This document shows positions 7,458 through 14,967 of a DNA stretch of 64,000 bases, one piece after another (the first letter of the stretch is position 1; each line of letters begins with the position of its first letter). The notes under the pieces were generated by a model. It was not told where the DNA came from. It did not search any database and was given only the letters and a program-made list of their open reading frames with translations. This stretch comes from Streptomyces sp. SAJ15 (GTDB lineage Bacteria; Actinomycetota; Actinomycetes; Streptomycetales; Streptomycetaceae): the NCBI RefSeq assembly GCF_007595705.1, contig NZ_NISY01000001.1, positions 310,001 to 374,000 of the forward strand, written 5' to 3'. The translations under genes and the position numbers were made by a program.

Positions 7458-8660
7458 TCAGGAGCCCCGGCGCGTGGAGAGGATCTCGCGGCCGCGCTCC
7501 TCGGTGATCATCTCGGCCAGGGCGGGGTGCGCCCGGAGCGCGACCGGCGCGATGTGGTCCTCGCTGATCGGGCGCCAGAGCGCGATGGCCGCCCGGAGCG
7601 CGGGCCACAGGGCGTCCTGGGTCCGTTCGTCGGGCCCCTCGGCGTCCAGCCGGTCGAGGATGTCGTGCACCGCCGCGTCGAACTCCGGATTGCCGTACGT
7701 CAGGCGGTTCGGGTCGAACTCGTCGGGGTCGAAGGCGAGGGCTATCGCGCGCCCCTCCTCCAGGCCGCCGTTCTTGAGGAGGCTCAGAGTGGTGCTCCCC
7801 CACATCGGGGCCTGCCGCTCCTCCGCGTAGACCAGCGGGAGCAGCTCGCGGGTGAAGAGGGGCGTGTGCAGGAAGTCCGCCCGCTCCTCCTTGACGACGG
7901 CGACCCTGTCCAGGCGGATGGTGTCCGTGTCGCCGAGCATGGCGAGGATCTGGAAGCGCAGCAGGCGGGCCCGGTCGCTGCCGAACCGGGACGCCTCCTC
8001 CAGCACCGCCAGGGGCGCCTCCACCTCACCGGCGAGCGCGGCGAGCCGGGCCCGCTCGACCTCCGCGTCCCAGTGGTCGCGGGTGGCGCCCGGCGGGCGG
8101 CGGAGGGCGTGGAAGGAGACGTACTGGTCGTGCATGAGGTCGTGGAAGGAGTCGAAGCGCTCGGGGCCGCTGCCCGACCACGAGGCGAGCCAGTAGGCGG
8201 CCCACTCGCCGCGCTCGTCGACGTCCTCGGGGTCGAGGAGCATGACGGCGGCGTCGCCTTCGAGGGACAGCCGCAGGGAGCGGGCCAGGATCCTGCCCTC
8301 CGGCTCCTCGTCCTCCTCCTCGTCGAAGAACTCGGTGTCGCTGTACGCCTCGATCCAGCCGGAGTCCTCGTCGGCGTCGGCCAGCCAGGCGAGCTCGGCG
8401 GCGCCCGCGAGGCGGTAGATGAAGACCCCCGCGTCCCGCCACCCGTCGGTGGTCAGCAGGAACTCGCGGAGCGAGGGCGGCAGCGCGCGGCCCAGGCGGG
8501 CCTCGGCGGCCGCGACCTCCTCGGCCGTCGCCGGGGCGAACCCGAGCCAGCGGTCCCGCGCGACCTCGGCCTCCAGCGGCTGGTCCCGCTCGGGGTCGTG
8601 CGCGTCGACCCACTCCTCGCTCCAGCGCTTCAGGAACGGTCGCCACTGCTCGCGGTTCAT
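7458..8660 (-). CDS. SMI1/KNR4 family protein
   Basis: About 400 residues from ATG 8660; a longer GTG frame to 8723 adds a poor N-terminus. Residues ~30-200 match the SMI1/KNR4 (SUKH) fold: FAPATAEEVAAAEARLGRAL, then PPSLREFLLTTDGWR. A very acidic insert (DEEEDEEPEG) follows. The C-terminal half is helical and may contain repeat-like segments. SUKH proteins are common as immunity proteins of polymorphic toxin systems and as stand-alone proteins in actinobacteria. No toxin gene is adjacent here, so an immunity role is only a possibility. It is convergent with the HATPase gene, nine bases apart. Confidence 0.78.
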   Translation of the reverse strand: MNREQWRPFLKRWSEEWVDAHDPERDQPLEAEVARDRWLGFAPATAEEVAAAEARLGRALPPSLREFLLTTDGWRDAGVFIYRLAGAAELAWLADADEDSGWIEAYSDTEFFDEEEDEEPEGRILARSLRLSLEGDAAVMLLDPEDVDERGEWAAYWLASWSGSGPERFDSFHDLMHDQYVSFHALRRPPGATRDHWDAEVERARLAALAGEVEAPLAVLEEASRFGSDRARLLRFQILAMLGDTDTIRLDRVAVVKEERADFLHTPLFTRELLPLVYAEERQAPMWGSTTLSLLKNGGLEEGRAIALAFDPDEFDPNRLTYGNPEFDAAVHDILDRLDAEGPDERTQDALWPALRAAIALWRPISEDHIAPVALRAHPALAEMITEERGREILSTRRGS

Positions 8661-8759
8661 GGGGTGCTCTGCCCTCTCCGTATCGGGGTCACTCGCGTCA
8701 AGGACAGCACGGGGGACTGACACGGTTCCCCGCGCGTCGGCCTCCTCGACCCCCCTTGT

Positions 8760-8774
8760 CTGATGGCGCGTCAG
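8760..8774. promoter_or_regulatory. Dyad operator CTGATG-GCG-CGTCAG, copy 2
   Basis: Same 6-3-6 layout as the sites at 476 and 13634, with one arm carrying T instead of C. It lies 46 bp before the ATG at 8821 and would control the LLM/SDR pair. Confidence 0.5.
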
Positions 8775-8820
8775 GTATCACGATGGCGGTGGTCCGGCCG
8801 GGACGGCGCGGGGAGGCGGC

Positions 8821-9783
8821 ATGCGGGTCCTTCCGAAGGGGCGACTGAGCTACGGCATGCAGCTGCCCGTCCAGTCGCAGAGCACCCTGTACGCGGAGGG
8901 CTGGGAGGCCGAGGCGGGGCCGGCCGAGCTGGTGGCGGTGGCGCGGGCGGCGGACCGACTGGGCTTCGCCTACATCGGCTGCTGCGACCACGTGGCCATC
9001 CCGCGGCGGCTGGCGGCCGCGATGGGCACGGTCTGGTACGACCCGGTGGCCACCCTCGCGTATCTCGCGGCGGCCACCACCCGGGTGCGGCTGCTCAGCC
9101 ATGTCGCCGTCGCGGCGCTGCGCCACCCGCTGCTGACCGCCAAGCAGTACGCGACGCTGGACCACCTCTCGGGTGGACGGCTGATCCTGGGGGTGGGCGC
9201 CGGGCACGTGGCGGAGGAGTTCGCGGCCCTCGGGGTGGACTTCCACGCCCGTGGCGCGCTGCTGGACGAGACGATCGACGCGCTCAAGGCGGCGCTCGGG
9301 CCGGAGGAGTTCCCGGAGTTCGCCGGGGAGCGCTTCGCCTTCGACGGGCTGGGGCAGGCGCCGCGGCCCGCGCAGCGGCCCAGGCCGCCGGTGTGGGTCG
9401 GCGGGTCCTCCCCGGCCGCCGTGCGCCGGGCGGCCGCACGCGGCGACGGCTGGCTGCCGCAGGGCGACCCGCGCGACCTGCTGGCCGGGCGGATCGTGCG
9501 GCTGCGGGCGCTGCGGGAGCGGGCCGCCGAGCACGATCCGGACTGTGCCGAGCCCGCCGAGATCGGGGCCATCACCGAGCCCTGCTACATCGGCGAACCC
9601 ACCTGGCGCGTCGGACGGCGGACGCTGTGCGGCGGCGGGGAGCGGATCGCCGACTCGCTGCGCGGGTACGCCGCGCTCGGCGTGGACCAGATCCAGGTGC
9701 GCTTCCGCAGCCGGAACGTCCACGAACTGACCGACCAGATGGCCGCGTTCGCCGCGACGGTCGCACCACACCTCAACGACTAG
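8821..9783 (+). CDS. LLM-class F420-dependent oxidoreductase
   Basis: 320 residues with the bacterial-luciferase TIM-barrel fold. Signs are AADRLGFAYIGCCDHVAIP near residue 40, ATTRVRLLSHVAVAALRHP near 82, TLDHLSGGRLILGVGAG near 112 and PPVWVGGSSPAAVRRAA near 190. The pattern matches the TIGR03619-type F420-dependent group rather than FMN luciferases. GGGAGGCGGC precedes the ATG. It is followed 48 bases later by an SDR gene in the same direction, so the two probably act on one substrate, in hydride transfer with F420H2. The cofactor maker fbiC is in this window. Likely controlled by the dyad at 8760. Confidence 0.88.
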   Translation: MRVLPKGRLSYGMQLPVQSQSTLYAEGWEAEAGPAELVAVARAADRLGFAYIGCCDHVAIPRRLAAAMGTVWYDPVATLAYLAAATTRVRLLSHVAVAALRHPLLTAKQYATLDHLSGGRLILGVGAGHVAEEFAALGVDFHARGALLDETIDALKAALGPEEFPEFAGERFAFDGLGQAPRPAQRPRPPVWVGGSSPAAVRRAAARGDGWLPQGDPRDLLAGRIVRLRALRERAAEHDPDCAEPAEIGAITEPCYIGEPTWRVGRRTLCGGGERIADSLRGYAALGVDQIQVRFRSRNVHELTDQMAAFAATVAPHLND

Positions 9784-9831
9784 CCGCCGCACCTCGACGG
9801 GCTAGCCGCACCTCGACGACGGGAGGCCGGT

Positions 9832-10617
9832 ATGGGCAAGCTGGACGGGCGCGTGGTGATCGTCACCGGTGCGGCGCGCGGGCAGGGCGAGCAGGAGGCG
9901 CGGTTGTTCGTCGCCGAGGGCGCGCGGGTGGTGCTGACGGACGTGCTGGACGGGCAGGGCGAGGCGCTCGCCAAGGAGCTGGGGGAGAAGTCGGCGCGCT
10001 ACGTCCATCTGGACGTGGCGGAGGAGGGTGACTGGGAGGCGGCCGTGGCCTTCGCCAAGCACGCCTTCGGGAAGGTCGACGGGCTGGTCAACAACGCCGG
10101 GATCCTGCGCTTCAACGAGCTGGCCGAGACCCCGCTGGCCGAGTTCGAGGCGGTGGTGCGGGTCAACCAGACCGGCACCTTCCTGGGGATGCGGGCCGTC
10201 GTGCCCGAGCTGGCCGCGGCCGGCGGCGGAACGATCGTCAACACCGCCTCGTACGTCGCCCTCTCCGGCATGGCGTTGCTCACGGCCTACGCGGCGAGCA
10301 AGGGCGCCGTGGTGGCGATGACGCGGGTGGCCGCGATAGAGCTGGCGGGGCGGGGGATCCGGGTCAACGCGATGTGCCCGGGGGCCGTCGACACGCCGAT
10401 GACCAACCCCGCGCTGCTGGACCCGGACGCCGACCCGGCCGAGACGGCCCGCGCGGTGGACGAGCTCTACCGCAAGCTGGTGCCGCTCGCCCGGATCGGG
10501 CAGCCGCGCGAGATCGCCTCCCTCGCCCTCTTCCTCTCCTGTGCCGACTCCTCCTACATCACCGGACAGCCCTTCGTCGTCGACGGCGGCTGGCTGGCCG
10601 GGGCCTCGGTCGTGTAG
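9832..10617 (+). CDS. SDR family oxidoreductase (3-oxoacyl-ACP reductase/hydroxysteroid dehydrogenase-like)
   Basis: 261 residues, a classical SDR: TGAARGQG at residues 12-19, NNAG at 87, catalytic Ser140, Tyr153 and Lys157 (YAASK), and the C-terminal GQPFVVDGGW. Asp41 region (LTDVLDGQG) suggests NAD(H) preference. GGGAGGCCGGT gives a clear ribosome site for the ATG. Co-directional and close to the LLM gene, so an operon is likely. Members of this group oxidise secondary alcohols on steroids, terpenes and acyl chains; the exact substrate is not readable. Confidence 0.9.
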   Translation: MGKLDGRVVIVTGAARGQGEQEARLFVAEGARVVLTDVLDGQGEALAKELGEKSARYVHLDVAEEGDWEAAVAFAKHAFGKVDGLVNNAGILRFNELAETPLAEFEAVVRVNQTGTFLGMRAVVPELAAAGGGTIVNTASYVALSGMALLTAYAASKGAVVAMTRVAAIELAGRGIRVNAMCPGAVDTPMTNPALLDPDADPAETARAVDELYRKLVPLARIGQPREIASLALFLSCADSSYITGQPFVVDGGWLAGASVV

Positions 10618-10741
10618 GGCCTGGTCCGGCGGCCGATCGTCGACCCGCCGGAGACCCGCCGGAAGCCCGTCGGAGACCCCCCGGAGAACCGTGGGAGACC
10701 CGTCGGCGACCCGTGGGGGTCGTCGGCGCGCGGGCGTCGGA

Positions 10742-11158
10742 TCAGCCGTGCTGTCCGCTGATGTTGACCATCCACGTGATGCCGAATCGGTCCGTGCACA
10801 TGCCGAACACGTCGCCCCACATCTGCTTCTCCAGGGGGACGGACACGGTGCCGCCATCGGACAGCTTGTCCCAGTAGCCACGCAGTTCCGCCGCGTCGTC
10901 GCCGCTCAGGCTCACCGAGATGTTGTTCCCGGGGCGGTGCTCCGCACCGGGCGGACTGTCGGCGCCCATCAGCGTGAAGCCGCTGGCGGTCTCCAACATG
11001 GCGTGCATGATCCTGTCGGCGTATCCGGGGGGTGCCTCGGCGCCGAAGGCGTCGTAGGTGTTGACGGCCAGGCCCCCGCCGAAGACCTCCTGGTAGAACT
11101 CCATGGCCTGCTTCGCGTCGCCGGAGAAGCTGATGTACGGGTTGAGGCGAGAAGTCAC
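10742..11158 (-). CDS. VOC family protein (PhnB/glyoxalase-like)
   Basis: About 138 residues. Two beta-alpha-beta-beta-beta modules typical of PhnB-type VOC proteins: RLNPYISFSGDAKQAMEFYQ at the start, NNISVSLSGDDAAELRGYW in the middle and FGMCTDRFGITWMVNI at the end. I take GTG 11158 as the start, giving the usual N-terminus; a TTG frame reaches 11170. Likely a small cytosolic dimer. The family includes resistance proteins and lactone or aromatic isomerases, but most PhnB-like members are uncharacterised. It lies upstream of, and in line with, no other gene. Confidence 0.88.
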   Translation of the reverse strand: MTSRLNPYISFSGDAKQAMEFYQEVFGGGLAVNTYDAFGAEAPPGYADRIMHAMLETASGFTLMGADSPPGAEHRPGNNISVSLSGDDAAELRGYWDKLSDGGTVSVPLEKQMWGDVFGMCTDRFGITWMVNISGQHG

Positions 11159-11206
11159 GGATAACCCCAATCGTGACGAAAGGTCGGTTCGGGCAGCCTA
11201 CGTGCG

Positions 11207-12025
11207 TCAGCGGCGAAGTCGGACGACCGGAGCGTCGTGGTCACTCCCGTGTGGTCCGTGTGGCCCGTGCCCGTGTGGCCCGTGGCGGCGGTTGTGGGTG
11301 CCGGGGGTGTAGCCGAACGCGCGGTGGAAGACGTCGATGAAGGCGCTGGCGGAGGACCAGCCGCAGCGATGGGCGACGGTGGTCACCGGCACGTCGTCGG
11401 CGAGCAGACGCAGGGCGTGGTAGAGGCGCAGCTGGGTGCGCCACTGCGGGAACGTCATGCCCAGGTCCCGGCGGAAGAGACGGCTCAGGGTCCGCTCTCC
11501 GGTGCCGGTGGCGGCGCCCAGCCCCGCCAGCGTGCGCGGATCGGCGGGGTCGCGGTGCAGCAGCTCGCAGACCGCCGCCAGCCGGGGATCGGCGGGGGCG
11601 GGCAGCTGGACGGGCTGCTGTGGTGAGGCGCGCAGTTGGTCGAGGAGGACCGCGCGCAGCCGCCCCCGCTCGGGAGTGTCGTCGTGGGGGTCGCGCGTGT
11701 AGGCGAGGATCAGCTCGCGCAGCAGCGGGCTGACGGTGAGGACGGTGGGGGCCTCCAGCCCGAGCGGGTTGGTGTCGGCGGGCAGGCCGAGCAGACGCAG
11801 GTCGAGGTGGCCGTAGGCGCGGTGGGCGTGCGCGCAGCCGGCGGGCACCCAGATGGCGCGGGTGCCGGGGGCGAACCAGGTGCCCGCGTCGGTGGTGACG
11901 GCCAGGACGCCGGAGCCGGCGTAGATGATCTGGTGGTCGTCGTGGCGGTGCGCGTCGATGCTCTCGCCCGGGGCGAGCGTCCGGGTGCTGGTGGGCGCCT
12001 CGGGGGTGTGGCGGATAACCGGCAT
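11207..12025 (-). CDS. AraC family transcriptional regulator with cupin N-terminus
   Basis: About 273 residues from ATG 12025. Residues ~10-90 form a cupin sensor (IDAHRHDDHQIIYAGSGVLA). Residues ~165-260 carry the double helix-turn-helix: TLAGLGAATGTGERTLSRLF and VTTVAHRCGWSSASAFIDVF, ending FGYTPGTHNRR. The C-terminal tail is His/Gly-rich (HGPHGHGPHGPHG), a possible metal-binding stretch. It is divergent from the MFS gene at 12080 with 54 bp between starts, a typical arrangement of an AraC regulator and the pump it controls. The spacer has the direct repeat ACTTT-GGC-ACTTT at about 12026-12038. Confidence 0.92.
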   Translation of the reverse strand: MPVIRHTPEAPTSTRTLAPGESIDAHRHDDHQIIYAGSGVLAVTTDAGTWFAPGTRAIWVPAGCAHAHRAYGHLDLRLLGLPADTNPLGLEAPTVLTVSPLLRELILAYTRDPHDDTPERGRLRAVLLDQLRASPQQPVQLPAPADPRLAAVCELLHRDPADPRTLAGLGAATGTGERTLSRLFRRDLGMTFPQWRTQLRLYHALRLLADDVPVTTVAHRCGWSSASAFIDVFHRAFGYTPGTHNRRHGPHGHGPHGPHGSDHDAPVVRLRR

Positions 12026-12079
12026 ACTTTGGCACTTTATCGAAAGCGCGCCAGGGTGCGGCGTGGCGACGATGGCCGG

Positions 12080-13591
12080 GTGTCGACGAATCAGACCTCC
12101 CGAGAGCCGATCCCCGAGTTCCCCACGTCCTCTCGTACGTCCCGTCGTGTGTCCCTTGGTGCGTCCCTCCGTGCGCGCTCCGGTACGTCCTCCTGGCGGC
12201 TCCGGCGGCGGAACGACCGCCGGGCCGCGCGACCGGCGGCGCGGCGGCGCCCGTGGTGGGGCGCTCGCACCTCCCCGCGCTTCGGGCCCATCGGGCTGCT
12301 GTCCCTGGGCCACGCCTGCGTGGACGTCTACCAGGGCGCGGTGGCCGCGCTGGTGCCCTACTTCGTCGCCGAGCGGGCCTACGGCTACGCCGCCGCGTCC
12401 GGCATCGTGCTGGCGGCCTCGCTGCTCTCGTCCGTGGTGCAGCCGCTGTTCGGGGTGCTCACCGATCGATGGCCCATGCCGTGGCTGCTGCCGGTCGCCG
12501 TCCTCGTCGGCGGTTCCGGCGTCGCGCTCGCCGGCGTCGGCGACTCCTACGCCCTCACCCTGCTGGCCGTGGCGGTGTCCGGGATCGGCGTCGCCGCCTA
12601 CCACCCGGAGGCGGCCCGGGTGGCGCGGGTGGCCGGCCGGGGTAGCCACACCGCGATGAGCTGGTTCTCCCTCGGTGGCAACCTCGGCTTCGCCGTGGCG
12701 CCGCTGCTGGTCTCCGCCGTCGTCGCCACCGGCGGCCTGCGCGCCTCCCCACTGCTTCTCCTCCCCGCCCTCGCCGGCACGGCGCTGTGCGTGGTCGCGC
12801 TGCGCCGACTCGCCCCGACCGCCGTGGCGTCGCCGGCCGTTCGCGCGCCGGGCACGGAGGATGCCGCCGGTCGGGACGACTGGGCCTCCTTCGCCCGGCT
12901 GTCCGGCGCCGTGGTGTGCCGCTCGATCGTCTTCGTCGGCCTGGGCGCGTTCGTGTCGCTGTACGTGCGGCAGCGCACCGGAGGCGGGGAGGTCTCCGGA
13001 ACCGTGGCCCTGTTCGTCCTCTACCTCGGGGGCGCGGTCGGCACGGTGGCCGGCGGGCGGCTCGCCACCCGCTTCGGCCGCCTGCCCGTCGTGCGCTGGT
13101 CCTACGCCCTGACCGTCCTCGCCGTGGCCGGCGTCGTCTTCGTGCCCGGCCCGCCGCTCTATCTGTTCGTCGCCCTCACCTCCGCCGGGCTGTACGTGCC
13201 CTTCTCCCTCCACGTCACCCTGGGCCAGGACTATCTGCCCCGGCGGATGGGGACCGCCAGCGGCGTCACCCTCGGTCTGACCGTGAGCGTCGGCGGTCTC
13301 GCCAGCCCGCTCGTCGGCGCCGCCGCCGACGCCGTCTCGCTCCAGGCCGCCCTCGCGCCGCTGATCGCGCTGCCCGCGCTCGGCTGGCTCCTGCTGCGCC
13401 CCCTGGAGGAGCCCGTGACGCCGGAGCGGCCGCCGGGGCCCGGGGTGGCCACGGACCCCGGGGAGACCGCGGGCGCCGGGGCGGTCACGGGCGCCGGGGT
13501 GGCCGCGGGCGCCGGGGTGGCCACGGAGGCCGGGACGGCCACGGACGCCGGGGTGGACCACGCCGCCTCCTCCTCCCGTACGCCGTCTTGA
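12080..13591 (+). CDS. MFS transporter, Fsr (fosmidomycin resistance)-like
   Basis: About 503 residues from GTG 12080 (weak ribosome site; GTG 12146 also possible). After an Arg-rich cytosolic leader of ~65 residues come about 12 membrane segments, starting GLLSLGHACVDVYQGAVAAL. The HACxDxYxG pattern, PLFGVLTDRW loop and AYHPEAARVA are marks of the Fsr subgroup. The C-terminal ~60 residues are a low-complexity Gly/Ala/Val/Thr repeat (variants of GAGVATEAG), likely disordered and built from repeated DNA. Presumed drug or metabolite exporter, controlled by the divergent AraC protein. Confidence 0.85.
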   Translation: MSTNQTSREPIPEFPTSSRTSRRVSLGASLRARSGTSSWRLRRRNDRRAARPAARRRPWWGARTSPRFGPIGLLSLGHACVDVYQGAVAALVPYFVAERAYGYAAASGIVLAASLLSSVVQPLFGVLTDRWPMPWLLPVAVLVGGSGVALAGVGDSYALTLLAVAVSGIGVAAYHPEAARVARVAGRGSHTAMSWFSLGGNLGFAVAPLLVSAVVATGGLRASPLLLLPALAGTALCVVALRRLAPTAVASPAVRAPGTEDAAGRDDWASFARLSGAVVCRSIVFVGLGAFVSLYVRQRTGGGEVSGTVALFVLYLGGAVGTVAGGRLATRFGRLPVVRWSYALTVLAVAGVVFVPGPPLYLFVALTSAGLYVPFSLHVTLGQDYLPRRMGTASGVTLGLTVSVGGLASPLVGAAADAVSLQAALAPLIALPALGWLLLRPLEEPVTPERPPGPGVATDPGETAGAGAVTGAGVAAGAGVATEAGTATDAGVDHAASSSRTPS

Positions 13592-13631
13592 CCTCTGCCG
13601 GGGCCGGTGCCAGAGTCGGTCGACATCTGAT

Positions 13632-13650
13632 ATCTGACGCAGCGTCAGAT
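13632..13650. promoter_or_regulatory. Dyad operator ATCTGACGCAGCGTCAGAT, copy 3
   Basis: Perfect 9-bp inverted repeat around a single A; its core CTGACG-CAG-CGTCAG (13634-13648) is the same as copies 1 and 2. It lies 55 bp before the GTG at 13706. Strongest of the three sites. Confidence 0.65.
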
Positions 13651-13705
13651 CGAGGGGTGTCTGCGTCAGGCCGAGTGGTTCGGCGGACCGAGGCGGTGAA
13701 CCTCC

Positions 13706-14830
13706 GTGGAGTTCGGGATCTTTGTCCAGGGGTACGTCCCCAGGAGTCGGCGCCGGGACGACCCCGAAGCCGAGCACCATGTGCTGCTTGAGGAGAGCGA
13801 GTACGTCATCCAGGCCGACCGGTCCGGCTTCAAGTACGCCTGGGCCAGTGAGCACCACTTCCTCGACGAGTACTCCCATCTGTCCGCCAACGACGTCTTC
13901 CTCGGCTATCTCGCCCACGCCACCGATCGCATCCACCTCGGCTCCGGGATCTTCAACCCGCTGCCGCAGGTCAACCACCCGGCCAAGGTCGCCGAGAAGG
14001 CCGCCATGCTGGACCACCTCTCGGGCGGGCGCTTCGAGTTCGGCACCGGGCGCGGCGCCGGCAGCCACGAGATCCTCGGCTTCCTGCCGGGCATCACCGA
14101 CATGGACCGCACCAAGGAGATCTGGGAGGAGACCATCGCCGAGTTCCCCAGGATGTGGCTCCAGGAGGAGTACCAGGGGTTCTCGGGTCGGTACTGGTCG
14201 CTGCCGCCCCGCCGGGTGCTGCCCAAGCCGTACGGCCCGGCGCACCCGGCCATGTGGTACGCCGCCGGCTCCCCGTCCTCGTACGCCATGGCGGCCGGCA
14301 AGGGGCTCGGGGTGCTCGGCTTCAGCGTGCAGAAGGTCTCCGACATGGAGTGGGTCCTGGAGGCGTACAAGACCGCGATCGCCCGCGCCCGGCCGGTCGG
14401 CGGCTTCGTCAACGACAACGTCATGGTGACCTCGACCGCCGTCTGCGCGGAGACCCACCAGGAGGCGGTGCGGGTGGCGGCAGCGGGCGGACTGCACTAC
14501 CTCCAGTCGCTGCTCTTCCGCTACCACGACACCTTCCCCCGGCCCGAGGGCATCCCCGAGTGGCCGCAGCTGCTCCCGGAGTACACCGAGGAGATCATCG
14601 AGCTGCTCATCGCCGAGGAGCTGATGATCTGCGGCGACCCCGACGAGGTCTTCCGGCAGTGCAAGCGGTGGGAGCAGGCCGGTGCCGACCAGCTCGCCTT
14701 CGGGCTGCCGGTGGGCATTCCGTACCAGGACACCCTGAACACCATCCGCCTCATCGGCGAACACGTCATCCCCAAGATCGACACCGATCCCGTGCACCGC
14801 ACCACCCGCTTCCGCCGGGCCGCCGGCTGA
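13706..14830 (+). CDS. LLM-class flavin-dependent oxidoreductase (luciferase-like)
   Basis: 374 residues starting at GTG 13706. Luciferase-like barrel with MEFGIFVQGYVP at the start, WASEHHFLDEYSHLS near 48, RIHLGSGIFNPLPQVNHPA near 75 and MLDHLSGGRFEFGTGRG near 98. The EHHF segment is typical of FMN-dependent alkanal-type monooxygenases, so this member may use FMN rather than F420, unlike the gene at 8821. It sits 137 bp before the amidohydrolase at 14968 in the same direction, suggesting a pathway in which oxygenation and hydrolysis follow each other. The dyad at 13632 lies just upstream. Confidence 0.88.
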   Translation: MEFGIFVQGYVPRSRRRDDPEAEHHVLLEESEYVIQADRSGFKYAWASEHHFLDEYSHLSANDVFLGYLAHATDRIHLGSGIFNPLPQVNHPAKVAEKAAMLDHLSGGRFEFGTGRGAGSHEILGFLPGITDMDRTKEIWEETIAEFPRMWLQEEYQGFSGRYWSLPPRRVLPKPYGPAHPAMWYAAGSPSSYAMAAGKGLGVLGFSVQKVSDMEWVLEAYKTAIARARPVGGFVNDNVMVTSTAVCAETHQEAVRVAAAGGLHYLQSLLFRYHDTFPRPEGIPEWPQLLPEYTEEIIELLIAEELMICGDPDEVFRQCKRWEQAGADQLAFGLPVGIPYQDTLNTIRLIGEHVIPKIDTDPVHRTTRFRRAAG

Positions 14831-14967
14831 CGGACGCCCGGCCGAGCCGGCCGAGCCGGCCGGACCAGCTGATCCGGCCCGGCACGGGCGACCCGCGCCC
14901 GTCCGGCCCGCCGTCGCGGCCCGACCGCGCACCCACCCGCGCCCCATCGCCGTGAAGGGAGCCGAAC

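Noticed and set aside
11207..14947. A 1,246-codon open frame on the minus strand extending upstream of the AraC gene
   Set aside because: Only the last ~273 codons are AraC. The rest is antisense to the MFS and LLM genes and has Gly/Arg/Asp low complexity typical of shadow frames in very GC-rich DNA.
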